Positions 42,050 through 51,000 of a stretch of DNA of 64,000 bases are shown piece after piece. A program made the position numbers and the translations under genes. The notes beneath the pieces were generated by a model, which was not told the origin of the DNA, searched no databases, and saw only the letters and a list, made by a program, of their open reading frames with translations. The first letter of the stretch is position 1. The number at the start of each line of letters is the position of its first letter. This stretch comes from Symbiodinium natans (taxonomy: Eukaryota; Sar; Dinophyceae; Suessiales; Symbiodiniaceae): the NCBI GenBank assembly GCA_905221605.1, contig CAJNDS010001668.1:1168276-1232275 (forward strand), given 5' to 3'.

Positions 42050-43163
42050 GTTTAGGGTTTAGGGTTTAGGGTTTCGGGTTTGGGGTTTGGGGTTTAGGGT
42101 TTAGGGTTTAGGGTTTAGGGTTTGGGTTTGGGGTTTGGGGTTTGGGGTTTGGGGTTTAGGGTTTAGGGCCGGTTTAGGGTTTAGGGTTTAGGGTTTATAG
42201 GGTTTAGGGTTTAGGGTTTATGGGGCTTGGGGGCCTTAGGGTTTTGGGGGTTTAGACGGTTTAGGGTTTAAGGTTGTTAGGGGGTTTAGGGTTTAGGGTG
42301 GTTGAGGGCTTAGGGTTTGGGGGCAGGGGGTGTAGGGTTGAGGGGTTTGGGGCGTAGGCTTTAAGGTTGTAACCCTGAATTACAAGCCAGTTACAACCCT
42401 TATAGCTCGTAAATCTCTGAACAGCCTTGTGACCCTTGGAGCTTGCAAGCCCTAAAAACTAAACCCTGAAACCCGCAACACTAAAGCTCTCAACCTATGT
42501 ACCATTGAAGACGTGGCCCTAGACGCCTCAAAGCCCTGAGCCCCAGTTGAATCCCAAAAGAAACCCTTGCATAGTGTAGCTGGTCTCTTCAGGGTGGCCA
42601 CGGCAGAAGTCCCCACAGACTCCCAAACCCCCGTAATTAAGGAATATCCCTTAGACTATCATAAGAACCTTAATATGAGTTGAGGCATATTTCTTAATTA
42701 AGGGGTTTGGGAGTCTCTGGGTCTGAGTTTAGGGTTCAAGGGGCTTAGGGTTCAGGGATGACCCTGCTGATGTAGGCTAGGGGATCGTTGTGCACAAGGC
42801 GGCCACGCAATATCCCTGCAGAATATCGAGTCTAAACCTTAAGCTTGTGAATGCTATACAGTCAAGCCCTAAACCCTAAACCCTAAACCCTAAACCCTAA
42901 ACCCTAAACCCTAAACCCTAAACCCTAAACCCTAAACCCTAAACCCTAAACCCTAAACCCTAAACCCTAAACCCACAGGGGTTTAGGGTGTAGGGTGAAG
43001 GGTGAAGCTGCATTCCTTTTTGGGGGGCTTGTTCTAAGTTGCGGCCATTACTGGGTACCAAACCCTTTCAGGAGCTGCTCCCGCGTCTTTCGTGGATAAA
43101 GGGAGGGAACTAACCCTAAGCCCACAGCCCTAAACCCTAAACCCTAAATCCTAAACCCTAAAG
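42050..43163. repeat. Long TTTAGGG and CCCTAAA arrays with a hairpin element
   Basis: TTTAGGG with GTTTGGGG variants 42050-42320; CCCTAAA array 42865-42975, about 15 perfect units. At 42616-42716 GACTCCCAAACCCC and GGGGTTTGGGAGTC form the ends of a 100-base fold-back with inner TAATTAAG arms. A short exon-like piece after CCCTTTCAG at 43060 (AAPASFVDK) lacks a clear donor. Confidence 0.7.
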
Positions 43164-43708
43164 GTCTGGGACTTTGCCTCGGACAAGTGGATCTCAGTCG
43201 AAGGAGAGGCGAGGTGGCGCTTGTTCAGCACCGGTGCTTGCCGGCTCGTAAACCCCACCTGTGACCAGGTTAGTAGACACTACCCTTAGGGTTCAGGGTT
43301 TAGGGTTTAGGGTTTAGGGTTTGGGGTTTAGGGTTTAGGGTTTAGGGTAGGTATAACCCATAGCACTGTATGTAAAGAGGCTCCCAGACCATCGGGCATA
43401 TAACTCGGGGTAGAGGATGCACGGTCCATTCAGTGCGAAAGGGCTTTCCCAAGCCGGTGGTGCTCCTGGCTTTTTACCTGCTCTCCCACCCTATACAAAA
43501 GGGGACATGAGCCTTCATGATTGGTGCGGTTTAGGGTTTAGGGTTTAGGGTTTAGGGTTTAGGGTTTAGGGTTTAGGGTTTAGGGGCTACTCTGGGCAGA
43601 ATTCGCTCTTAGACTGTATGACCCCTTGGCCCATGTCAGGGTCGCGGCGCCGGCGAGATCGTCGTGTTCAGTGCCGACACGTGCCTTGCTGCCATTAGGG
43701 ACCCTTAA
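43164..43708 (+). CDS. Two-exon gene end, unknown product
   Basis: Exon 43164-43247 starts directly after CCCTAAAG and reads VWDFASDKWISVEGEARWR, LFSTGACRL, with a GTAAAC donor. Exon 43640-43708 follows CCCATGTCAG and reads GRGAGEIVVFSADTCLAAI, RDP, TAA. Both are phase 0. The 392-base intron holds two TTTAGGG arrays and unique sequence that might hide a further exon. Mixed charged and aromatic residues look like a folded domain, but no family was recognised. Confidence 0.6.
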
Positions 43709-44080
43709 GAACCACCAAAATCCCAGCAAGAATCGTAAACACAGCCCCAAAGAACCCTAAAAATCTCTTAAAACCCTAGAAGAGCCCAAAGAATGCTTAA
43801 AGCGCTGAAAACCCTTAGCCCTGTGACCCGTTGAGCACATCTCTAATAAGCTTCGGCCTAAAGTAACCTGAAGAGCAAACTAAGTGGACTGCAGGTGTAG
43901 GCTTTTACGGTCCTGCTGTAGGCCCTTGTGATACTCTTTTATTTTCCAGTCTTAGCAATGTGTTCGCGGAGCTTGAACAGGCCTACGCTAGTCTCCGAAT
44001 ATATAGTATATAGTAGTAAGTATATAATAATAAGTAGTAAGGTACATGAACCCTGAGGGATAGGCTGTTTTCTTCCTCAG

Positions 44081-44183
44081 CTACGAAAAGAGCGGCAGGA
44101 TCTGGACGCATCGCTTCCTTGATCCGGGTTCTGACTCTTCTGAGAGCATCAAGTGTAGGCGTACCGGAGGCCCTAAACCCTAA
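44081..44183 (+). CDS. Candidate terminal exon
   Basis: After the strong acceptor GTTTTCTTCCTCAG, reads YEKSGRIWTHRFLDPGSD, SSESIKCRRTGGPKP and stops at a TAA inside the following CCCTAAA tract. A second frame (LRKERQDLDASLP, TGA) is also open. Product unknown. Confidence 0.5.
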
Positions 44184-45389
44184 AACCTAAACCCCAAACC
44201 CTGAACCCTAAACCCTAAACCCTACATAAGCCAAGCGAGGCTGGAGCGTTGGACAAAGGGAGCCATTCCCAGCTGTCGGCACCGAGTCGCAAAACCCAGG
44301 CTTTCCGACCGAAGTGTTTAGGGCTTTCAAGGGTTGGTTTAGGGTTTAGGGTTTAGGGTTTAGGGTTTAGGGTTTAGGGTTTAGGGTTTAGGGTCTAGTG
44401 TTTACGGTTTAGGGCTCAAGGTGGCTAGCACCCAGAGTAGGGCCTTACTCCCATTTTAGGTTCCTTTATAAACCCGTTTAAACTGAAAAAGATCCCTTGC
44501 CAAGCCCTAAGCCCTGAACCACAAAGCGAACGGCCTAAACCCTCCAGTCCCTGAGTCCCTAAATCCCCAAGCCCGAATACCAACCCCTAAACCCCTAAAT
44601 CCAGAAAGCCGATATTGAAGGCCTCTACTTGGAGATTCATGGGCCCCTAACCCACTCATAAGCCTCTTATAAGTGCCCGCACAGGCATATAGTATGGCGA
44701 ACAAACTCTAAACCCTAAACCTTAAACTTCTAAACTCTAAACCCTAAACTCTAAATCCAAGTACAGTTAGAATTGGGCAAATAGGTGCCATGAACCCCGA
44801 ATAGACCCGGAGTCCCTAGTCGAGTTTTCTGAATGAGGGCCTAGGGCTCTGGGCGCAGGGTCCAGGGTGTAGGGTTTAGGGCTTAGGGTTCGGGCTTAGG
44901 GGGGGGTCTCTCAACTCACAGGGGAATGGTCCACTAGCAACTGGCAGAACGCATTTTCTCTAGGAGTTTTCTAGGCAACAAGAATTGACCCTACGACTCT
45001 GAAACCGAGTTCCACTAGCACATCAGGTTTCGGGTTTAGTGTTTTAACCCCTAAACCTTCGAACCCTCAACGCTAAGCCCTAAACCCTAAACCACTTGAG
45101 CCAGGGGCAGCGAGCCCCGCCTTTCATTGGTGCGGCTTGTCTGGGTTGGTCGCCCTTGATGAGTTGAGGGGTTTTAGGGTTTAGGGTTTAGGGTTTGGGC
45201 CTAGGGTTTCGGGGTGCTTTGAGACGGGGCGGTGGCAATTTCGTAGGGTTAGGCTCAAAATAGACAAAAACCTTAATAAGAAGGCCGTTGGGCCCCCAAA
45301 CCCCTAAAAAGAAAGTCCTTGGAGCCTCATAAAGGGAATTGGGCTGCGAGTTCAGGCCGGGGTTTGGAGACCTTCAGGATTTAGGGCAG
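44184..45389. repeat. TTTAGGG arrays and unique sequence
   Basis: TTTAGGG array 44335-44400, CCCTAAA remnants 44700-44760 and 45040-45090. A possible exon at about 45112-45146 (RAPPFIGAACLG, GTTGGT donor). No firm gene. Confidence 0.45.
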
Positions 45390-45449
45390 GCCTCGTCTCA
45401 GCAGCTCGTGACCGAGGTGTCAAGAGGCGGGAAGAAACCACTGGCCTGA
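45390..45449 (+). CDS. Candidate terminal exon
   Basis: After TTTAGGGCAG reads ASSQQLVTEVSRGGKKPLA then TGA at 45447-45449. Basic and Ser/Gln-rich. Partner exon not found. Confidence 0.45.
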   Translation, partial: ASSQQLVTEVSRGGKKPLA

Positions 45450-45498
45450 CTTAGGGTTTCGGATTAAGGGTTAAGGGTTTAGGGTTTAGCGTTTAGGG

Positions 45499-45610
45499 TT
45501 TGGTACTTAGTAACCCAGTTATAACTGCAGTCATAGCCCAATTCTAACCCCATCAGGGTACTTAAGGGCTTATAAGTGGGTTATATCTGCAACTAAGTAC
45601 CCTGAACCTC
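45499..45610. mobile_element. Fold-back element, GGTACTTAGT family
   Basis: GGTACTTAGTAACCCAGTTA on the left and the inverted GGGTTATATCTGCAACTAAGTACC on the right. A related copy lies at about 51003-51195 and diverged pieces at 23255 and 44755. Confidence 0.6.
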
Positions 45611-45646
45611 CAAAGGACGGCCCGCCTTTGCACCTGGGGCATACAG

Positions 45647-45908
45647 GAGCTGATGATGACACCCTTACATAGTATGTACTTGCGCCCTGTAAGGCTACTA
45701 GATGGGAACCCCTTTAAGGTCCAAGCATATGCTATTACATGGACCCTTAGGGTACATCTGCAAGGACATCTGCAAAAGCAAGCCTGCCAGTTGTCCATGC
45801 ACGTGGGTCACGCACCCGATTCCAGGGCACGAACTTACACAGCGTTTCTGCTTGGGTCTGCCTCTCCAAAACCTTTGGAGTCTTACTTTGCCGGTGCTGG
45901 GCGTTTAG
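45647..45908 (+). CDS. Two-exon gene end, Cys-rich, hairpin-derived intron
   Basis: Exon 45647-45671 follows GGGGCATACAG (ELMMTPLH) with a GTATGT donor. Exon 45751-45908 follows ATGGACCCTTAG and reads YICKDICKSKPASCPCTWV, THPIPGHELTQRFCLGLPL, QNLWSLTLPVLGV, TAG. The split codon A|GG fits. The 79-base intron is a shortened member of the CCATGTACC hairpin family (right terminus ACATGGACCCTTAG kept). The four-cysteine start may bind metal or be secreted; no family recognised. Confidence 0.55.
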
Positions 45909-45935
45909 GGTTGCATGGTTTAGGGTTCTAGGTCT

Positions 45936-46044
45936 TACCCCAAGGGTCCATGTACCTCATTATTCTGCACTTGGGTCCCGCAGTCCTTATGTAGGAGGTA
46001 CTTAAGGGCCAAGTATACCCTATTTAGGTACGTGGGTTCTTAGG
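45936..46044. mobile_element. Hairpin element, CCATGTACC family
   Basis: Left end CAAGGGTCCATGTACC, right end GGTACGTGGGTTCTTAGGG, with the inner ACTTGGGTCCC/GGGCCAAGTA arms. It lies in the 3-prime region of the gene ending at 45908. Confidence 0.8.
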
Positions 46045-46065
46045 GTCTTTGGTTTGCAACTGCAG

Positions 46066-46113
46066 GTATGAGATGCGCATCCTGCGTGAGGGAGTCGATT
46101 TAGAGCAGATGCC
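46066..46113 (+). CDS. Candidate exon
   Basis: After TTGCAACTGCAG reads YEMRILREGVDLEQM and meets a GTGAGC donor at 46114. A following piece after CCACTGCAG (46149) can be joined but would imply a very short intron, so the downstream exon is uncertain. Product unknown. Confidence 0.4.
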
Positions 46114-46336
46114 GTGAGCAAAAAGGCTGCAGTCCGCCACTGCAGGGTTCGTTCTTTTTGAGGATGACGCGCCCACAGTTCAGCCTCCCTAAACCCTAAA
46201 CCCTAAACCCTAAACCCTAAACCCTAAACCCCAGAGGCATTCCGGCTTCAGGGTTTTGGGGTTCTCTTTTGAGCCTTTACCCTGAGTATCGGTCGTGTTT
46301 GGTCTTCCTGCCTGAGAAGCATCAGTGTGCTGGCAG

Positions 46337-46757
46337 GGTGTTTGTTTTGAGCAATCCCTGCTATGTAGGGTTTAGGGCTCAGGGTTTAGGGTTTAGGGTT
46401 CAGGGTTTAGGGTTTAGGGTTTAGGGTACAAACGTGCCAAGCTTCAGATGTCCGATGGCTTTCGCCAGAATGAACACTTCAGTTTTTTTCGCTGGAAGGG
46501 ACTACAGCAGGAGGGACCCTCAAAAGCAAGGTTGCGGTTCAGGATTTAGGGTTTGGGGACCTGTCCCCAAGCCCTAAACTCTAAGTTCCTTTTTGGTTCG
46601 GGGTTTAGGGTTTAGGGTAGTGGTCAGTATGATGAGGAAAACCCAACTACGAGCAAGGGCACAACCAGTTCTAGATACTGTGGCCCTACTTTTGTTGCCA
46701 CAGCCAGAACTACCAGTGAACCTCCTGCCAAAACCCGAAGCTCGAATTAAACCCTAA
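46337..46757 (+). CDS. Three-exon gene end; first intron is a pure telomere tract
   Basis: Exon 46337-46364 follows GTGTGCTGGCAG (VFVLSNPCY), donor GTAGGG. Exon 46425-46530 starts after GGGTTTAG and reads GTNVPSFRCPMAFARMNTS, VFFAGRDYSRRDPQKQ, donor GTTGCG. Exon 46621-46757 follows GGGTAG and reads VSMMRKTQLRARAQPVLDT... to PEARIKP, TAA. All phases fit. The 60-base first intron is nothing but TTTAGGG-type units. The last exon has a competing open frame (YDEENPTTSKGTTSSRYCG...). Product unknown. Confidence 0.6.
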
Positions 46758-47000
46758 AGACAAACCCTAAACCCTAAACCCTAAACCCTAAACCCTAAAC
46801 CCTAAACCCTAAACCCTAAACCCTAAACCCTAAACCCTAAACCCTAAACCCGAAACCCGAAACCCGAAACCCTAAACCCTAAACCCTAAAGCCTAAAGCC
46901 TAAAGCCTAAAGCCTAAAGCCTAAAGCCTAAAGCCTAAAGCCTAAAGCCTAAAGCCTAAAGCCTAAAGCCTAAAGCCTAAAGCCTAAAGCCTAAAGCCCA
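46758..47000 (-). repeat. CCCTAAA array changing to a GCCTAAA block
   Basis: About 14 CCCTAAA units, then three CCCGAAA, then about 18 nearly perfect GCCTAAA units (46888-46997). The sharp blocks of one variant each show local homogenisation. Confidence 0.9.
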
Positions 47001-47056
47001 AACCCAATAGAGTGTGGCCAGGTCGGCTTCCTTCCTCTGTATCCACTGGGCGCCAG

Positions 47057-47256
47057 CGATGCGGTGGCGAGACTTCACGGTCTCTGGGGGTTTGCCCCCA
47101 AGACCCCTGGGAGGATCCAAAAAGTAGAACCCTCAAAAAGCTATACTATACTACTATTGGGTCATTTTGAGGAACGCTTGAAAGGGCATCTACTTTTTGA
47201 ATCCTCCCAGGGGTCTCTGCCTAGAGAAGCCGCTACTTACCCTGAACAAATCTTAA
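47057..47256 (+). CDS. Candidate two-exon gene end around a hairpin
   Basis: Exon 47057-47079 follows TGGGCGCCAG (DAVARLH), donor GTCTCT. Exon 47225-47256 follows CTGCCTAG and reads KPLLTLNKS, TAA, in phase. The intron is almost exactly the fold-back 47102-47216. Another frame after the same acceptor (EAATYPEQILRARGNYTGNQ) is longer but out of phase, so the model is weak. Confidence 0.35.
47102..47216. mobile_element. Hairpin element with 28-bp inverted ends
   Basis: GACCCCTGGGAGGATCCAAA pairs with TTTGAATCCTCCCAGGGGTC almost perfectly; arms continue through AAGTAGA/TCTACTT. Length 115 bases. A separate family from the CCATGTACC elements. Confidence 0.8.
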
Positions 47257-48315
47257 GAGCTAGGGGAAACTATACCGGAAATCAAGGGTCGTGCTTCCTT
47301 TCAAAGGGTTGCAGGGAAAGGAACAACCAGCTATAGCTGGAGCCAGGCACCAGGCTCAATCTCAATACATTATGGGCCCGTTTGGTGCCCTGTGCATACT
47401 AGAAATAACAACAATCCCTATACTTATAGGAAGGATGTTTTTTTTTGTTTTTTGGGAGGGGGGGGGGGGGGGGGTGTTCTTAAAGCAATTCGTACAGAAG
47501 GCTGGATATGAAGACAGGATGCTAGAAGGGGCCGTCATTCAGAGATCCTCCCATTGTGAGCCCCACAGTCCGAGATAAACCCTAAACTCTGAACCCTGTA
47601 GGGTTTAGGGTTTCAGGGTTGGGGTTTAGGGTTTAGGGTCTAGGGTTAGGGTTTTAGGCCAAGGAGATCACAGATTCCGAGGGCCCAATTCCCCCTACTG
47701 ACAGCATCCTGAATCCTGAAATGGAGGATTTAGGCTTGAGGTTTAGGGTTTAGGGTTTTAGCCCTAAACCCTGAGTTTAGGCTCAGAAAATGCCCGGCTC
47801 GAATGTGACATGTTGGAGCCAAGGCGCTTCCCGAATAACTTTATGTTTAGGGTTTAGGGTTTAGGGTTCCGGACGATTGTGGTCCGCCCTCCGTTGGCCT
47901 GTTTGGCTCAGTTTCAGGGGCGTACTGCCCAGAGGTTCTCCCTCCCTGCAGTGTGTTTGTGTAACCCTGAGGCGCAACATACCTGCAAAAGACTTGCATG
48001 GTATAGTGTTGGGGACCAAACAAGAACTCTTGCAAGCCTGAGAAAGCCCAAACCCCTTGTATGGAAGGTGCAGAACCCTAAGCCCAGGAGCTACGGTGGG
48101 CTTTGATTCCATTTCTTGTACTGGCTAGGTTCCCTGAAGCACCTTGAACCTTCATACCCAGGCCAGTCAGAGACCATGATACCCCAGGCCTTGTAGACCC
48201 AAGAAACCTGAAAATCACCCCTAGACCCTGAACCCTAAACTCTAAAGTTTAGAGTCTAAACTGTGAAGCGGCAACAGCGAAAACAATATAATTCGCCCCC
48301 GCGGACGCCCGCAAG
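47257..48315. other. Mixed unique sequence with possible exons
   Basis: Poly-T/poly-G at 47438-47475; TTTAGGG tracts at 47600-47650, 47740-47755 and 47845-47868. Pieces at 47777-47844 (AQKMPGSNVTCWSQGASRI) and 47865-48106 (long open frame WFRTIVVRPPLACLAQFQ...) are protein-like. The gap between them is only 20 bases of telomere repeat, too short for a normal intron, so no model is given. Confidence 0.35.
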
Positions 48316-48681
48316 ATGGGGCAAAGCCTGCGACGCCTCACGGGTGGCTCCTGTGGCCTGGCAGCTGAAATGTGTGTTGTAGGTTTGGGGTTTAGGGTTT
48401 AGGGTTTAGGGTTTGCTAGGTTCGCTAGGTTTGCCAGGCTTGCTGGGTTTGAGGTGGGACTTGGGTTTTTAGGCCGGGCCTTTAGCGTTCAAATGCTTTC
48501 GCTTCTGGGGGCTTCAAAGACTTAGGGTGACGAGTGCCCGAACAACCTCTACAAGAGAGTCGAATGTGGATTCTCATGCCCCCAACACCCAGCAGCGAAA
48601 GAGTCCTGGGCGTCATGGCAATCTTCTGCACTTTGCCCGTGGAAGACATCGATTGAGGGCTGTCCGGAGTATTGGAGTTAA
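48316..48681 (+). CDS. Small Cys-rich two-exon gene, possible ATG start
   Basis: Exon 48316-48378 reads MGQSLRRLTGGSCGLAAEM, CV with a GTAGGT donor; the frame upstream of the ATG reaches a TAA after nine codons. Exon 48526-48681 starts after CAAAGACTTAG and reads GDECPNNLYKRVECGFSCP, QHPAAKESWASWQSSALCP, WKTSIEGCPEYWS, TAA. Phase 0 joins them; the 147-base intron contains a TTTAGGG tract. The product would be 72 residues with eight cysteines, suggesting a disulfide-rich or metal-binding small protein. No family recognised. The ATG could instead be internal. Confidence 0.55.
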
Positions 48682-48719
48682 AGCCTAAATCCTAAACCCT
48701 AAGCCCTTCACCTAAACCC

Positions 48720-48880
48720 TACGCCCTAAACCCTAAACCCCAAACCCCAAAACCTAAACCCTAACCCTAAACCCTAAACCCTAAACCCTAAACCCTAAAC
48801 CCTAAACCCTAAACCCTAAACCCTAAACCCTAAACCCTAAACCCTAAACCCTAAACCCTAAACCCTAAACCCTAAACCCT
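48720..48880 (-). repeat. CCCTAAA array
   Basis: About 20 units, the last 15 nearly perfect, ending 13 bases before the exon at 48893. Confidence 0.95.
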
Positions 48881-48892
48881 ACTCACTAGCAG

Positions 48893-49757
48893 CCAAGGTG
48901 GCGCACGCCGCACCGCGGCGGCGGCGGCCAAGGAAAGCGTTAAGAGTCCTGAGCGAAAACCCTAAGGGTAGGGTTTAGGGTTTAGGGTTTAGGGTTTTGG
49001 GTTTAGGGTTTAGGGTTTAGGGTTTAGGGTTTAGGGTTTAGGGTTTAGGGCACCTATATAGCATATACTTGGGCCTTGAAGGGGTTCCCCTAGCTTCAGG
49101 GCCCAAGTAGATACTCTGCACGTACATGGACCCTTAGGGAAACGATGGAAAGTAACATGCACACACTGTAGTCATAAAATCAACGAAGAATACGGCGGCA
49201 GTTTCGAAGGGATGGCAACATGGCGCCAGACTGCAACCGCCTTTGTTGCTGTTGCAAACCCCGAGGCTCAACATAGCACAAAACCCCTAAGGGTCCATGT
49301 ACCAAAATAGGGAATACTTGGGCCTTAGAGTACTTCCTATTTAGGGACTTTGGGGCCCAAGTATATAATAATAAGGTACATGGACCCTTAGCGTATAAGA
49401 AGGCTTTTTGGGCCAAAAGCCTCAAAAGCCCTTAGAGCCGTATGGTGTGTCTGCGTGTGTGTGCGCTTGGGCCTTAAGCTTGTTTGTGTCTTAGGTTGGC
49501 CACCCGCAGCCCCCATCTCTAAGCTTGAAGTACGTAGGGGTACGTATTCTGCCTCGAAATTCCGGGCAGAACACAAAGACATATCCCTAAGGGCCCATGT
49601 ACCTAAATGGGGAGTACTTGGGCCTTAAATACTTCCTACATAGGGACTTTGCGGCCCTATAGTAATGAGGTCCATGGACCCTAAGCGCATATCAGCACTT
49701 TTTTCAACTTTTCAGGGTCGTGGTGTGATGACCACATCTGCATGTCAGCTTTTTTGA
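48893..49757 (+). CDS. Four-exon gene end whose introns are hairpin elements
   Basis: Exon 48893-48967 follows CACTAGCAG (KVAHAAPRRRRPRKALRVL, SENPK). Exon 49138-49292 reads KRWKVTCTHCSHKINEEYG, GSFEGMATWRQTATAFVAV, ANPEAQHSTKPLR. Exon 49392-49592 reads RIRRLFGPKASKALRAVWC... to FRAEHKDISLR. Exon 49686-49757 reads RISALFSTFQGRGVMTTSA, CQLF, TGA. Donors are GTAGGG, GTCCAT and GCCCAT; acceptors are CCCTTAG, CCCTTAG and CCCTAAG. Every junction keeps phase over 168 residues. Introns 2 and 3 (99 and 93 bases) are single hairpin elements; intron 1 is a hairpin with a TTTAGGG array in its left arm. The protein is basic; function unknown. Confidence 0.65.
49293..49391. mobile_element. Introner-like hairpin element, 99 bases
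   Basis: Left GTCCATGTACCAAAATAGGG, right AATAAGGTACATGGACCCTTAG, inner arms TACTTGGGCC and GGCCCAAGTA. Coincides with an intron of the gene 48893-49757. Confidence 0.8.
49593..49685. mobile_element. Introner-like hairpin element, 93 bases, GC donor
   Basis: Left GCCCATGTACCTAAATGGGG, right GAGGTCCATGGACCCTAAG; inner arms as in the 49293 copy but one is decayed (GCGGCCCTATAG). Coincides with the last intron of the gene 48893-49757. Confidence 0.75.
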
Positions 49758-50558
49758 GAGCCACTCTTAGTAGGTGCTTTGACGGAAGATGTAGCATTAC
49801 AGTGTCTAGGGTTTAGGAGTTTAGGGTTTAGGATTACATTCGGGGAACTGCCAGGCAGCTGCAGATGCTGCGAGGCAGCAAGGCAAGACAAGCTACAAGG
49901 CGTGTGGGTTGGTGTACACTAAACTCCTCTAAACCCTGAACCCTAAACCCTAAACCCTAAACCCTATAGACCCCCTAAACCCTAAACCCAGAACTAACAG
50001 GGGCATCCGTTTTACCAGCTGGAAGGACGTAGGGGGGTTATGGCGCATGGTGGGAAGCCCAGCCGAGCGAGAGGGTGAGGTTTGGGGTTTAGGATTAGGG
50101 TTTAGGGTTTAGGGTCAGGGTTCAGGGTTCAGGGTTAGGGTGTAGGGTTATGTAAGGGTTTAGTGTGGGTTGCCCCAAACCTAGAATTGTCGCTTAGACA
50201 TGTGACATGTTTCTGTAGACTTGAAGCCCCAAGCAGCTTAGACTCCACACCCTCAAGCCTTAATGGGTAGCATTTCTATTAATCTACGGGCGCTCTTCTG
50301 TTGTAATTTATTCCTGAAGACAAAGTGCCCATAGTTTAGCCCAGAATCCCAAATCCCTGTACCCTGGCCTCTAAACCCTACAACCCTAAACACCAAGCCC
50401 TATTTCCCGGGCCCTACAACCTTAAGCCCCTAAACCCTAAACTCCAAACCCTTAAACCCTGAACCCTAAACCCTAAACCCTTAAACCCTAAACCCTAAAC
50501 CCTAAACCGGAACCCCCCCCCCCCCCCCCAAACCCTACGTGGGCACCCGATGAACCAG
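49758..50558. repeat. Telomere-like tracts, no gene seen
   Basis: Short TTTAGGG tracts at 49808-49835 and 50085-50140, CCCTAAA tracts at 49925-49990 and 50420-50505, then a C run at 50513-50529. Confidence 0.5.
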
Positions 50559-50632
50559 GTGGCGAAGATTGCAGGTGAAGCGGCCCACACGATCATGATT
50601 GCAGCCGGCTGCTCAAGTCAGGAGGTGCCTAC
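50559..50632 (+). CDS. Candidate exon, Ala-rich
   Basis: After CGATGAACCAG reads VAKIAGEAAHTIMIAAGCS, SQEVPT; donor GTAGGG (or GTGCCT at 50625). CCCTAAA upstream, TTTAGGG downstream. It resembles other Ala-rich exons at 52767, 53510 and 55889. Product unknown. Confidence 0.5.
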
Positions 50633-50635
50633 GTA

Positions 50636-50730
50636 GGGTTTAGGGTTTAGGGTTAGGGTTTAGGTTTTAGGGTTTAGGGTTTAGGGTTTAGGGTTTAGGG
50701 TTTGGGGTTTAGGGTTTAGGGTTTAGGGTG
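50636..50730 (+). repeat. TTTAGGG array
   Basis: About 13 units directly after the exon at 50559. Confidence 0.9.
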
Positions 50731-50748
50731 CATCGGGGTTGAAGGTTT

Positions 50749-51000
50749 TCAGGATGCTGGGGGAGGGAGTTTCGGGGCTCTATGTTTGTAGGATGTAGTG
50801 TAGTAGATGCCCCGAAAGCTGTGAGGATATCTTTGGAAATGTAGTGCTTGTTTGTTCACCATAGTCTTGTCGAAGTTACGTGAATCATCCGAGAAGGGCG
50901 TCTTTGTGTTGTTGTGCCTTGCTTGCTGCTTGAAGTCATCAATGCCTTCCGATGTTGGCAGGTGATACCCTAACGGACTCAGGGCTACTTGGAGGTTCAA
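50749..51000 (-). CDS. Protein-like minus-strand frame
   Basis: 83 codons ending at 50749, including LSPLGYHLPTSEGIDDFKQQ and SDDSRNFDKTMVNKQALHF. It has no clear splice sites or family. The plus strand holds competing short pieces (CPESCEDIFGN with GTAGTG donor). Confidence 0.3.
   Translation of the reverse strand: MNLQVALSPLGYHLPTSEGIDDFKQQARHNNTKTPFSDDSRNFDKTMVNKQALHFQRYPHSFRGIYYTTSYKHRAPKLPPPAS

Noticed and set aside
47845-47864. 20-base GTTTAG...TTTAG intron between two open frames
   Set aside because: Too short for a normal spliceosomal intron; the in-frame alternative is a stop.
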